The notes below the pieces were generated by a model, which was not told where the DNA came from, made no database searches, and saw only the letters and a list, made by a program, of their open reading frames with translations. A DNA stretch of 40,167 nucleotides from Microvirgula aerodenitrificans DSM 15089 (GTDB taxonomy: Bacteria; Pseudomonadota; Gammaproteobacteria; Burkholderiales; Aquaspirillaceae), in contig NZ_JHVK01000027.1 of the NCBI RefSeq assembly GCF_000620105.1, forward strand, positions 1 through 40,167, in the 5' to 3' direction. This document shows positions 8,900-16,318 of the stretch, piece after piece. The translations under genes were made by a program, and so were the position numbers. Numbering within the stretch: position 1 is the first letter of the stretch; the number at the start of each line of letters is the position of its first letter.

Positions 8900-10492
8900 T
8901 CAACTGAAGCGGTTGGTGATCGGGTAGCGCCAGTCCTTGCCGAAGGCGCGGTGGGTGATGCGCGGACCGATCGGTGCCTGGCGGCGCTTGTACTCGTTGA
9001 TCTTCAGCAGCCGGGTCACCTTGTCCACATCGGTGGCCTGGTAGCCGAGATCGACGATGTCCTCGAGGCTGCGGTTCATTTCCACATATTCGGCCATGAT
9101 GGCGTCGAGCACGTCATACGGCGGCAGGCTGTCCTGGTCGAGCTGGTCGGGCCGCAGTTCGGCCGACGGGGCGCGGTCGATAATGCGGCGCGGAATGACT
9201 TCGCCCTGCAGGTTGCGCCACTCGGCCAGTTCGTACACCAGCGTCTTGGCGACGTCGCGCAGCACGGCAAAACCGCCGGCCATGTCGCCATACAGCGTGG
9301 CGTAGCCAGTGGTCATCTCCGACTTGTTGCCGGTGGTCAGCACCAGCTTGCCGCTCTTGTTCGACAGTGCCATCAGCAGCACGCCGCGAATGCGCGACTG
9401 CAGGTTTTCCTCGGTGGCGTCGGCCGGGCGGTCGCCGAACAGCGGCGTCAGGGCGGCCATGAACGACTCGTACATCGGCCAGATGGCGATCTCGTCATAC
9501 TTGATGCCGAGGCGTCTGACCATATCGCGGCTGTCGTCGACGCTGATGTCGGCGGTGTAGCGCGACGGCATCATCACCGCGTGCACGCGGTCGGCGCCAA
9601 GTGCATCGACGGCAATCGCCAGCGTGAGTGCCGAGTCGATGCCGCCGGACAGGCCCAGCAGCACGCCGGGGAAACCGTTCTTGCCGATATAGTCGCGCAC
9701 GCCGAGCACCAGCGCACGGTAGGCGGCCTCGACCGGGTCCGGCAGCGGCGTGATGTCGGCCGGCCGGAAGTCGCCGTTCTCGACATCGAGATAGGCGAGC
9801 CGTTCGGCAAATTGCGGCAGTTGCGCGGCGATGGTGCCATCGCGGGCGACGGCGAACGAGCCGCCGTCGAAAATCAGTTCGTCCTGTCCGCCGATCAGGT
9901 TCACATAGGCGACCGGCAGGCCGGTTTCCTCGACCCGCCAGCGGCATTCCTGTGTGCGGACCACCGTTTTCTCGCGATGGAACGGCGAGGCATTCAGCAC
10001 CACCAGCACGTCGGCACCGGCATCCTGCGCGGCGGCGGCCGGCTCCGGCCCCCAGATATCCTCGCAGATCAGCACGCCGACCTTGCTGTCGCCCTGGGTG
10101 AACACCAGCGGCGCCGCACCGGGCGAGAAGTAGCGCACTTCATCGAACACTTCCTCGTTCGGCAGCCGCATCTTGTGGTATTCGCCGAGGATGTTGCCGT
10201 CGCGGATCACCGTGGCGGCATTGAAACGCTCGTTGCCATGCTGGACCGGATGGCCGATCACCAGCGTGATGCCGTCGATTTCCATCAGCTTGTCGAGCGC
10301 CACATGCACCGCCTGGTAGAACGCGGGACGCAGCAGCAGGTCCTCGGGGCTGTAGCCGGTCAGCGCCAGTTCCGGCGTAACCAGTACATCGGCGCCGGCG
10401 TCGCGGGCGGTGCGGGCCAGGCCGGCAATCTTTTCTGCATTGCCGGCGATATCGCCGACGATGGGGTTGAATTGGGCAAGTGCGAGACGCAT
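8900..10492 (-). CDS. nadE: Glutamine-dependent NAD+ synthase
   Basis: A 530-residue two-domain enzyme. The N-terminal nitrilase-type glutaminase carries the triad Glu41 (in TPELALTGY), Lys107 (in EYHKMRLPN) and Cys143 (in VLICEDIWG). The C-terminal synthetase domain has the ATP pyrophosphatase loop SGGIDS at residues 282-287, followed by VMMPSRYT and LTTGNKSEMTTGY. It amidates nicotinate adenine dinucleotide to NAD+ using ammonia released from glutamine. Length and residues are complete, so the enzyme should be active. It is divergent from the tRNA-Ser gene, with about 160 bases between them that must hold its promoter; a hairpin terminator follows it. Confidence 0.95.
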   Translation of the reverse strand: MRLALAQFNPIVGDIAGNAEKIAGLARTARDAGADVLVTPELALTGYSPEDLLLRPAFYQAVHVALDKLMEIDGITLVIGHPVQHGNERFNAATVIRDGNILGEYHKMRLPNEEVFDEVRYFSPGAAPLVFTQGDSKVGVLICEDIWGPEPAAAAQDAGADVLVVLNASPFHREKTVVRTQECRWRVEETGLPVAYVNLIGGQDELIFDGGSFAVARDGTIAAQLPQFAERLAYLDVENGDFRPADITPLPDPVEAAYRALVLGVRDYIGKNGFPGVLLGLSGGIDSALTLAIAVDALGADRVHAVMMPSRYTADISVDDSRDMVRRLGIKYDEIAIWPMYESFMAALTPLFGDRPADATEENLQSRIRGVLLMALSNKSGKLVLTTGNKSEMTTGYATLYGDMAGGFAVLRDVAKTLVYELAEWRNLQGEVIPRRIIDRAPSAELRPDQLDQDSLPPYDVLDAIMAEYVEMNRSLEDIVDLGYQATDVDKVTRLLKINEYKRRQAPIGPRITHRAFGKDWRYPITNRFS

Positions 10493-10607
10493 TGCAATCT
10501 TTAAGTGGTATCAGCGGAACATGTGATTCTATCCACTTGCCAGCGCTTGGCTAGGCCTTTCGACCGTTGCCGTCGCGTCGTGATGCGCGACAGGCGGCAA
10601 AGATGGC

Positions 10608-10637
10608 TTGCCGAAGCGGTCGCGACCTGCTTATAAT
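10608..10637 (+). promoter_or_regulatory. Sigma-70 promoter for tRNA-Ser
   Basis: TTGCCG and a perfect TATAAT are separated by 18 bases, placing the start about 10 bases before the tRNA. A GC-rich discriminator follows the -10, as is common for stable RNA promoters. Confidence 0.75.
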
Positions 10638-10653
10638 CCGCGCCTCATCTCGC

Positions 10654-10744
10654 GGAGAGGTGGATGAGTGGTTTAAGTCGCACGCCTGGAAAGCGTGTTC
10701 AGGGTAATACCCTGACGGGGGTTCGAATCCCCCTCTCTCCGCCA
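10654..10744 (+). tRNA. tRNA-Ser (anticodon GGA)
   Basis: The acceptor stem GGAGAGG pairs with TCTCTCC with one G-U pair. The anticodon arm CACGC-CTGGAAA-GCGTG gives GGA. A long variable arm (CAGGG...CCCTG) is typical of class II serine tRNAs. The T arm GGGGG-TTCGAAT-CCCCC is perfect and CCA is encoded. It reads UCC/UCU codons. An intrinsic terminator follows immediately. Confidence 0.97.
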
Positions 10745-10753
10745 CGTATTGTC

Positions 10754-10789
10754 AAAAAAGCCCTGATTTTTCAGGGCTTTTTTGTTTTT
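10754..10789 (+). terminator. Intrinsic terminator after tRNA-Ser
   Basis: A 13-bp stem (AAAAAAGCCCTGA with TCAGGGCTTTTTT) has a 4-base loop and a T-rich 3' tail. It is nearly symmetric, so it could act in both directions. Confidence 0.92.
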
Positions 10790-10879
10790 CCGACCTGGCT
10801 GCATGCCATGTTTGCAGGTGCCCGGATGCAGGTAAACTGCCCTGATGCAATCAATACGGCATTCAGGGGAGGCAACAGC

Positions 10880-11656
10880 ATGGCAACTTTCAACCACCAG
10901 GACGGCCACCACGTCGAGACAGACGGCGCGCGCATCTACTACGAAGAGCAGGGCGACCGGCATGGCCCCGCGCTGGTTTTTCTCCATGGTGGTTTCGGTG
11001 ACATCGAGACCTTCAATGCCATCACGCCCCAGCTGGGCAAGCGCTGGCGGCTGATCGGTATTGACAGTCGCGGTCAGGGCAAGTCCACGCTTGGCGGGGC
11101 AGCCCTGAGCTACAAGCGTCTCCAGCAGGACGTGGAAGCCGTAATCCGGCACCTGGGTCTGGACCGCGTCAGCATCATCGGCCACAGCGATGGCGGTATC
11201 GCCGCCCTGCGGCTGGCCGCCAGCCGGACAGTCGGGGTCGACAAGCTCGTCACGATCGGCGCGCACTGGGCCCTGGGGGCAGACGACCCGACACGCGATA
11301 TGTATGCCGGCATCACGGCAGAGATCTGGCGCGAGATGTTCCCGCACAGCTACGACAGCTATCAGAAACTGAACCCGGAGCCGGACTTCGAGCGCTTGAC
11401 GGCTGCGCTGCAGAGTCTGTGGCTTGACTCGGGCGAAGACGGCTATCCGAATGAAGCCGTGCGCGACATCACCGCTGCCTTGCTGGTGGTTCGTGGCGAC
11501 GAAGACCAGCTTGTCTCGCGTGCCAATGCGGTTGAACTCGCCGACCGGGTACCGGGTGCAAAGCTGCTGAACATCCCGTTTGCCGATCATTCGACCCATG
11601 AGGATCAGCCCGGCTGGCTGCATGCCGTTCTCGATGCGTTCCTGCACGACCGGTAA
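10880..11656 (+). CDS. Alpha/beta-hydrolase fold protein
   Basis: A 258-residue hydrolase. The chosen ATG has a GGGAGG ribosome-binding site 7 bases upstream; an open frame further upstream runs through the tRNA and is not coding. The fold shows the oxyanion motif FLHGGFG (residues 34-40), the nucleophile elbow GHSDGG with Ser103, a DSRGQGKST strand-turn, an acid candidate in VVRGDEDQ (Asp207 or Asp209), and His237 in FADHSTHED. The triad is complete, so a hydrolase or esterase activity is expected; the substrate cannot be read from the sequence. It stands alone between the tRNA terminator and the antiporter gene. Confidence 0.88.
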   Translation: MATFNHQDGHHVETDGARIYYEEQGDRHGPALVFLHGGFGDIETFNAITPQLGKRWRLIGIDSRGQGKSTLGGAALSYKRLQQDVEAVIRHLGLDRVSIIGHSDGGIAALRLAASRTVGVDKLVTIGAHWALGADDPTRDMYAGITAEIWREMFPHSYDSYQKLNPEPDFERLTAALQSLWLDSGEDGYPNEAVRDITAALLVVRGDEDQLVSRANAVELADRVPGAKLLNIPFADHSTHEDQPGWLHAVLDAFLHDR

Positions 11657-11956
11657 GCCGGCAGGGTACGGCGCCAGTTGAATGCGGACGGCGCCGTTGT
11701 CGCCGGACGTGTTCACTGCGCAATAACCCTTATGGATACATGGAAAAGCGACACCAAGATGCACAAATGAATATATGGCAATGTTCTGCCTGAATGCGGA
11801 TGCTATGATCCGGCGCGCCACAAGGATGAAGAAACCTGCCTGCTTCAGGATATAAAAATCAGACCAATGGTTTTTATATCCTGGTGAGTGCACCCGGAAT
11901 TGGTGGATGGGTTTCTGCCAGTAAAAATACCGAATGCATTTTAGCGGAAAAACCGT
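11657..11956. other. 300-bp intergenic region upstream of the antiporter
   Basis: Between the hydrolase and antiporter genes. No credible open reading frame. AT-richer than its surroundings, it holds a perfect 13-bp inverted repeat (11846-11883) but no T-run terminator. A TATGAT sequence near 11811 could be a -10 box, without a convincing -35. Confidence 0.6.
11846..11883. promoter_or_regulatory. Perfect 13-bp inverted repeat upstream of the antiporter
   Basis: CAGGATATAAAAA and TTTTTATATCCTG are separated by 12 bases, 73 bases before the antiporter start. The arms are AT-rich. It could be a hairpin in the 5' leader, an operator for a dimeric regulator, or a weak terminator for the upstream hydrolase; the sequence alone does not decide. 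Confidence 0.5.
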
Positions 11957-13390
11957 GTGAAAAAAACACTGCTCCATATTCTGACCTACGGCCTGATTCT
12001 GTCTGCAGCGCTGGTCATACTGTTCTTCATTCTCTCCCTTGGTTCCGGGGGAAGTCCGGTTCTCCTGCAAAACAGCAGTGACCAGGGCGGCTGGCTGGAT
12101 ATTGCGCCCCAGGTGCTGATCCAGCATGCGCATCAGCCACTGGTCGGCCTGCTGATTCAAATCCTGTCGATCCTGATCCTGTCCCGCGCCTGCGCCTGGG
12201 TGGTCAGGCTGTTCGGGCAGCCGCGCGTGATTGGCGAGATGATTGCCGGCATTCTGCTCGGCAAATCGGTATTGGCATTATTGTGGCCTGCCGGCTATGA
12301 CTTCCTCTTTCCGGAAGCATCGATGCCGCAGCTGTATTTCTTCAGCCAGATCGGTCTTATCTTCTTCATGTTTATCGTCGGGCTGGAGTTGCGTTTGTCC
12401 AGTCTGAAAAGAAGCGCTTCGGCTGCCGTGGTCATTTCGCACGCCAGCATTCTGCTGCCCTTCCTGCTGGGGGTCTTGCTGGCGCTCGGCCTGTACCGGC
12501 AATATTGCCCGCCCGGCATCGCGTTTTCCTCCTTTGCCCTGTTCATGGGCATCGCCATGAGCATTACCGCGTTTCCCGTCCTGGCCCGGATCATTCAGGA
12601 GAAGCAGCTGTCCGGCACCTCGCTCGGTTCGATGGCGATTGCCTGCGCCGCGATCGATGACGTGACGGCCTGGTGCCTGCTGGCCGCCGTGCTCGGGCTG
12701 GTCAAGGCCGGGTCGATGAAATCGGCCGTCGTGGTGCTGATCATGGCTGTCATCTATGTGCTGTTCATGGTCAAAGTCATCCGGCCGCTGGCGCAGCGGG
12801 TGCTCCGTCATGCGACGGTGGACGGAAAGACCACCAGCAGTCAGCTGGCCTTCATTTTCGCCATTGGTCTGGGCTCGGCCCTGGTATCGGAAGTGATCGG
12901 CATCCACGCCCTGTTCGGGGCGTTCCTGGCCGGCGCCATCATGCCGCACCAGCTGACGCTGCGGATCAACCTGTGCGCCAAGATCGAACACCTGACCACC
13001 GTGGTCCTGCTGCCGATCTTCTTTACCTATACCGGCATCCGGGTGCAGATCGGGCTGCTGGACAACTGGCAGGCGTGGCAGCACTGCGCGGCCATCATTG
13101 CCGTGGCCACGGTCGGGAAGATGGTCGGCGCGGCGGTTGCGGCGCGAAGCAAGGGCATCAAGTGGCGTGACGCATGGGCGCTGGGCGCCCTGATGAACAC
13201 TCGTGGCCTGATGGAGCTGGTGGTTTTGAATATCGGCTACGATATCGGCATCCTGTCGCCGCAGATTTTCGCCATGCTGGTGGTGATGGCGCTGGTGACC
13301 ACCTTCATGACCGGCCCGCTGCTGGCCCTGATCCTGCCCGGCCTGCGCCAGAAGCAGCGCAGCCATCCATACGAGATGCAGGCTTCGTGA
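11957..13390 (+). CDS. CPA2-type cation/proton antiporter
   Basis: A 477-residue membrane protein with about 12-13 hydrophobic segments. After an extra N-terminal helix comes the Na_H_Exchanger fold: the GQPRVIGEMIAGILLGKS motif (about residue 86) and an IGLIFFMFIVGLEL helix are signatures of KefB/GerN-like CPA2 antiporters. The ion-binding pair is visible as CAAIDDVTAW. No TrkA-N nucleotide-binding domain is attached at the C-terminus, unlike KefB/KefC. It should exchange Na+ or K+ for protons at the inner membrane. The start is GTG with a weak ribosome-binding site. It is convergent with a KdpE-like winged-helix gene 6 bases downstream. Confidence 0.88.
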   Translation: MKKTLLHILTYGLILSAALVILFFILSLGSGGSPVLLQNSSDQGGWLDIAPQVLIQHAHQPLVGLLIQILSILILSRACAWVVRLFGQPRVIGEMIAGILLGKSVLALLWPAGYDFLFPEASMPQLYFFSQIGLIFFMFIVGLELRLSSLKRSASAAVVISHASILLPFLLGVLLALGLYRQYCPPGIAFSSFALFMGIAMSITAFPVLARIIQEKQLSGTSLGSMAIACAAIDDVTAWCLLAAVLGLVKAGSMKSAVVVLIMAVIYVLFMVKVIRPLAQRVLRHATVDGKTTSSQLAFIFAIGLGSALVSEVIGIHALFGAFLAGAIMPHQLTLRINLCAKIEHLTTVVLLPIFFTYTGIRVQIGLLDNWQAWQHCAAIIAVATVGKMVGAAVAARSKGIKWRDAWALGALMNTRGLMELVVLNIGYDIGILSPQIFAMLVVMALVTTFMTGPLLALILPGLRQKQRSHPYEMQAS

Positions 13391-13396
13391 GCGGTT

Positions 13397-13858
13397 TCAC
13401 CTCGGCAGAAACCGCAGCCCGACTCCCGGCTCGGTCAGGATATAGCGCGGATCGCCCAGCTTCTGCCTGAGCTTGCCGACCAGAATGCGCAGGTAGTGGG
13501 CATCGTCCTCGTGTGTGGGGCCCCATAGCGTGCGCAGCAGGCAGGACTGGGTCAGCAGGCGGCCGGGCTGTTGCGCCAGCAGGGCCAGCAGGGAGAACTC
13601 CTTGCGGGTCAGCGAAAGCGGCTGCCCCTGACGCCGGACCTGATGACGCGAAAAATCAATACTGAGTACACCATCGTCGTAAACCGCCGTTGCCTCGCCC
13701 TCGATGCCGATATCGTCCAGGCAGGCCCGGACCCGGGCCGCGACTTCCGCGATATCGCACGGTGCGCGGGGTGTACCGGTAACCGTTACCGTCTGCCCGG
13801 GGGGAACGGTCACGACAATGCGCAGCGGGGGAGGAAAGGGGTCAGGATCTGGACTCAC
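13397..13858 (-). CDS. Stand-alone OmpR/PhoB-type winged-helix DNA-binding protein (KdpE-like C-domain)
   Basis: A 153-residue protein. Residues about 63-152 are a winged-helix domain very like the effector domain of KdpE: LSLTRKEFSLLALLAQQPGR, then LLRTLWGP, HYLRILVGKLRQKLGD and a terminal ILTEPGVGLRFLP wing. The usual receiver domain is missing; the first 60 residues are Pro/Val-rich with no phosphorylatable Asp pocket and may be a dimerisation piece or a leftover of another domain. It is intact from start to stop, so it may be a phosphorylation-independent regulator rather than a broken gene. The convergent antiporter gene and the divergent small membrane genes are possible targets. Confidence 0.8.
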   Translation of the reverse strand: MSPDPDPFPPPLRIVVTVPPGQTVTVTGTPRAPCDIAEVAARVRACLDDIGIEGEATAVYDDGVLSIDFSRHQVRRQGQPLSLTRKEFSLLALLAQQPGRLLTQSCLLRTLWGPTHEDDAHYLRILVGKLRQKLGDPRYILTEPGVGLRFLPR

Positions 13859-14064
13859 GTCGGTGGTTCTCCGGGCGGGACACCCGTGTGTATCAAGGGT
13901 AAAAGTCGCTGCGCACCATTCTTTCCTGCTGGATATAAAATTGCTGTTCAGATAATGCCGGGAAGTATAAATATGCTGTAAATAAAGACAGTTATTTTCG
14001 CTGACGCCGCACTCTGTCCAGTTAACGGCAGGGTGCCGGTAATAACCAGCGTGGCAGTGCAGAA

Positions 14065-14081
14065 TTTACGTTAATTTTACG
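14065..14081 (+). promoter_or_regulatory. TTTACG direct repeat with 11-bp period
   Basis: TTTACG-N5-TTTACG lies in the gap between the winged-helix gene and the small membrane genes. An 11-bp direct repeat is the layout of OmpR/PhoB-family binding sites, and a possible -10 (TATGGT, 14103-14108) lies 21 bases downstream. That the neighbouring winged-helix protein binds here is my inference. Confidence 0.35.
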
Positions 14082-14137
14082 CCGCGGCATTTTCCTGTGG
14101 GCTATGGTGCTGGCATGAGAGTGGCTGAGACGTTCTG

Positions 14138-14302
14138 ATGCACACCGTTATCAAGGATGTGGTTTTTATTACCCTGGCCGTGGCGGTTTTTGTGCTGGTG
14201 TTTCGCTGTGCGCGACAGGCTGTTGTCAGTCTGACGCTGTGGCACCAGCGGCGAGGCGCCGGCAAACCCGTCGATAACGTGCTGTCGGCGCGCGGGGAGT
14301 GA
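14138..14302 (+). CDS. Small membrane protein, 54 residues
   Basis: An open frame starting MHTVIKDVVF with one transmembrane helix (about residues 7-23), followed by a basic, Arg-rich tail (residues 23-54) that should lie in the cytoplasm. No family recognised. Its stop is followed three bases later by the start of a second small membrane protein gene, an arrangement typical of a co-translated pair. Ribosome binding is weak (GAGA far upstream). The protein-like pattern of a hydrophobic block then a charged tail, together with the tandem arrangement, supports it, but its shortness leaves doubt. Confidence 0.5.
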   Translation: MHTVIKDVVFITLAVAVFVLVFRCARQAVVSLTLWHQRRGAGKPVDNVLSARGE

Positions 14303-14305
14303 GCC

Positions 14306-14485
14306 ATGGACACCGAACTCCTGCACGCGCTGGCAGCCTTGCTGGTGGTTGTGGTGCCGCTGGCACTGGTCGGGATTCTTGTCTGCCGGACCGCGGCTGC
14401 CGCCAGACCGAAATCGGCACCGGTCATGCCACACGGCAAGCGCAAGCCGCAGACAGACCCAGAAACACCGGGGCCCGGCGTATGA
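14306..14485 (+). CDS. Small membrane protein, 59 residues
   Basis: Starts MDTELLHALAALL, with GGGGAG as ribosome-binding site 6 bases upstream, overlapping the end of the preceding small gene. One strong transmembrane helix spans about residues 6-27 (Leu/Val-rich, ending at VCRT). A hydrophilic Pro/Lys-rich tail follows. No family recognised. The good ribosome-binding site and 3-base spacing from the gene before make translational coupling likely. Function unknown; small one-helix proteins like this often modulate a transporter or kinase, but nothing here proves that. Confidence 0.55.
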   Translation: MDTELLHALAALLVVVVPLALVGILVCRTAAAARPKSAPVMPHGKRKPQTDPETPGPGV

Positions 14486-14518
14486 TCTGAAGAATCTGGT
14501 ACTAGCGGACCTTTCTTC

Positions 14519-15355
14519 ATGAGTCTCGTCACCTATCTCGGCAAGCAGATCCTCGGCGTTCTCAGCGCCTACCGGCAGGATGATGTCGTTATTCATATCT
14601 GTGGCGTGTACCCGCAGCACGACAATCGCCTGCGGCTGTTCTTTCCGCACGGGCATGCGCTGCAGCAGGGCGATCTGGCCACGATTCACCTGGACAACCG
14701 TACCGGGGTCGACGAGTTCGACTCGTCGATCCGCGTCTATCGGGCGTCTTACAAGGGGCGGGTACAGGCCGTGGATGGCGACTGGGCCGTGCTCGAACCG
14801 CGCGAATGCATGCTGCTGCACGGTTTTACCGCCGTCGAGAACCTGCGCGAGCCCGGTTATGACTACCCGGCCGATCCGCGTCCGGAGCGGCCGGTGCCGC
14901 TGAGCACGCTGGCCAGCCTGCCGCCGATCGCCGGGCGCGACCGCGAGAACAAGGTCGGGGTGCTCATCACCCTCGCGCCGGAACAGCCGCACACGACCGT
15001 GCTTGCCTTCCTGTCTACCGAGAACGATGACGTCTTCCTGATCACTTTCCCGGAAACCTTCAAATCCAGACAGTTGAAGCGCAACCCGCACTGCTTCTTC
15101 GTGATGGACGAGCGCGCGACCTTTACCTTCGAGCGCGCGATCGAGTGGAACTACACCATCATCAAGGGCCAGGCCAGCCTGGTACCGAACGGCAGCGCCG
15201 TGTTCGAGGAAATCCGCCAGGCGTTTATCGACAAGAACCCGTGGGAGATGCCGTTCTTCATTCGCGAAGACCTCGAGATGTACCACATCCGCTGCGAGCG
15301 GCTGCTGTGCCCGGGGCGCCCTGCCGCACAGGCAAAAATTGCCGACGGGCGGTAA
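14519..15355 (+). CDS. FMN-binding split-barrel protein (pyridoxamine 5'-phosphate oxidase-like)
   Basis: A 278-residue soluble protein. Residues about 135-260 resemble the flavin-binding split barrel: a GVLITLAPEQPHTTVLAFLS strand region, a phosphate-binding region with FKSRQLKRNPHCFFVMDE, and a closing IKGQASLVPN strand followed by a helical stretch. The first 120 residues form a separate beta-rich domain (VYPQHDNRLRLFFPHG...) that I do not assign. Such proteins bind FMN, F420 or heme; the substrate is not readable. It may share a transcript with the two small membrane genes just upstream. The ribosome-binding site is poor. Confidence 0.7.
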   Translation: MSLVTYLGKQILGVLSAYRQDDVVIHICGVYPQHDNRLRLFFPHGHALQQGDLATIHLDNRTGVDEFDSSIRVYRASYKGRVQAVDGDWAVLEPRECMLLHGFTAVENLREPGYDYPADPRPERPVPLSTLASLPPIAGRDRENKVGVLITLAPEQPHTTVLAFLSTENDDVFLITFPETFKSRQLKRNPHCFFVMDERATFTFERAIEWNYTIIKGQASLVPNGSAVFEEIRQAFIDKNPWEMPFFIREDLEMYHIRCERLLCPGRPAAQAKIADGR

Positions 15356-15386
15356 AAACCGGTCATGCAGTATGTGATTTTGCTGC

Positions 15387-15427
15387 GATTCATGCCGGCT
15401 GAGGGGGAATCCGGGCTGGCATGAATC
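15387..15427. repeat. 10-bp perfect inverted repeat with 21-base spacer
   Basis: GATTCATGCC and GGCATGAATC flank a GC-rich spacer just after the flavin-protein gene. It covers the first possible ATG of the next open frame (15421), which argues that translation starts at the later ATG. Candidate terminator without a T-run, or operator. Confidence 0.45.
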
Positions 15428-15432
15428 CTGCT

Positions 15433-15449
15433 GTTTCAGTGGCTGAAAC
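15433..15449. promoter_or_regulatory. GTTTCAG-TGG-CTGAAAC palindrome
   Basis: A perfect 7-bp inverted repeat with 3-base centre, 22 bases before the start of the helical protein gene. Possible operator or small leader hairpin; no regulator is identified. Confidence 0.35.
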
Positions 15450-15471
15450 GTTTACTGACAAAGGGATTCGC

Positions 15472-15987
15472 ATGTCGAATATTCGTGAAGCCAGCCTGAG
15501 CAATGTCCTCGACGCCGTCTCGTCGTCGACCAGGAAAAAAACCGATACGGCAGCCGCCGACTGGAACGCGGCGCTGGTAGCCGCCTTCGCCGGCCTGGGC
15601 GCGACGGCCCAGAACACCACCACAGCGGCTGCCGGCAGCAGTGCGGCCGTCAGCGCCGCCGGGGCTGCCGGAGCCGTGCCGTCGGCGACGACCGGCAAGA
15701 GCACCAGCGAGAGCTTCCTTGAGTACATGGCGATGTCGCCGCGCGAAAAGGTCATGGCGCGGATACTGGCCCAGCTCGGCATTTCCAAGGAAGAGTACGA
15801 GGCCATGCCGCCGGAAGAAAAGGCAAAGGTCGCAGCGAAGATCGAAGAGCTGATGAAGAAGCAGGCCGAGCTGCAGGGCGGGGGCGACGATGCCGCCAGC
15901 ACCGAAGAAGCGGCGGCCAGACTGAACGCCAGCATGATCAGCAAGTACAGCGACGGCGAGAAGCTCTGGCTCAATCTGCAGGCCTGA
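15472..15987 (+). CDS. Hypothetical Ala-rich helical protein
   Basis: A 171-residue protein of unknown function. The ATG at the MSNIREAS start has AAAGGG 6 bases upstream and avoids the inverted repeat that covers an earlier in-frame ATG. The N-terminal 75 residues are low-complexity (Ala, Thr, Ser, Gly). Residues about 84-133 form a charged helical segment (MSPREKVMARILAQLG, then ISKEEYEAMPPEEKAKVAAKI) seen in other proteobacterial hypothetical proteins. There is no signal peptide or membrane segment. Just downstream is a strong 14-bp hairpin that probably ends this transcript or controls the next gene. Confidence 0.65.
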   Translation: MSNIREASLSNVLDAVSSSTRKKTDTAAADWNAALVAAFAGLGATAQNTTTAAAGSSAAVSAAGAAGAVPSATTGKSTSESFLEYMAMSPREKVMARILAQLGISKEEYEAMPPEEKAKVAAKIEELMKKQAELQGGGDDAASTEEAAARLNASMISKYSDGEKLWLNLQA

Positions 15988-16038
15988 CCCGTTGCGGCTT
16001 GACCCGCGTCATGTCGCCAGTCCCGGTCATGACGCTAA

Positions 16039-16069
16039 TCTGAAGGCAGTGCGTGGCACTGCCTTCAGA
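16039..16069 (+). promoter_or_regulatory. 14-bp perfect hairpin with 3-base loop
   Basis: TCTGAAGGCAGTGC and GCACTGCCTTCAGA around GTG, 52 bases after the helical-protein gene and 16 bases before the DUF3079 start. The perfect stem could terminate upstream transcription, but no T-run follows. Its closeness to the next start codon also allows a role in controlling that gene. Confidence 0.6.
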
Positions 16070-16085
16070 CGTTAATGGGGCCGGC

Positions 16086-16298
16086 ATGGCAAAAAAATTC
16101 CCGCTTAACCCGAAACACCCGGAGCGAATCTGCTGGGGGTGTGACAAATACTGCCCGGTCGATTCCCTTCAGTGCGGCAACGGCTCCGGCCGTACCCAGC
16201 ACCCGGCCGAGGTCATCGGCGAAGACTGGTATCTGTGGGGCGACTGGGGGCTGGATATTCCCGACGAGCTGCAAAAGCCCGCCGACGATCCCGCCTGA
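16086..16298 (+). CDS. DUF3079-family small protein
   Basis: A 70-residue protein starting MAKKFPLNPKHPERICWGC. It has four cysteines (CWGCDKYC plus LQCGNGSG) and a conserved GEDWYLWGDWGLD end, the hallmarks of the DUF3079 family. The Cys arrangement suggests metal binding, but the function of the family is not known to me. An in-frame start 33 bases upstream falls inside the hairpin, so I prefer the ATG after GGGGCCGGC. It is convergent with ridA, 20 bases away. Confidence 0.8.
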   Translation: MAKKFPLNPKHPERICWGCDKYCPVDSLQCGNGSGRTQHPAEVIGEDWYLWGDWGLDIPDELQKPADDPA

Positions 16299-16318
16299 GC
16301 CCTGCGACCGGGGCCGGC

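Noticed and set aside
6119-10504. 1461-codon open frame on the + strand
   Set aside because: It runs antisense across yheS, lolA and nadE, has Arg/Gln/Gly-rich composition and no domain; an artefact of GC-rich codon use.
10664-10879. 72-codon upstream extension of the alpha/beta hydrolase
   Set aside because: It would translate the tRNA and its terminator; a good ribosome-binding site marks the later ATG.
10673-12160. 495-codon open frame on the - strand
   Set aside because: It covers the tRNA-Ser and the antisense of the hydrolase; its C-terminal residues are the reverse of the tRNA.
12278-13366. 362-codon frame antisense to the antiporter
   Set aside because: Gln/His/Arg-rich shadow of a membrane-protein gene.
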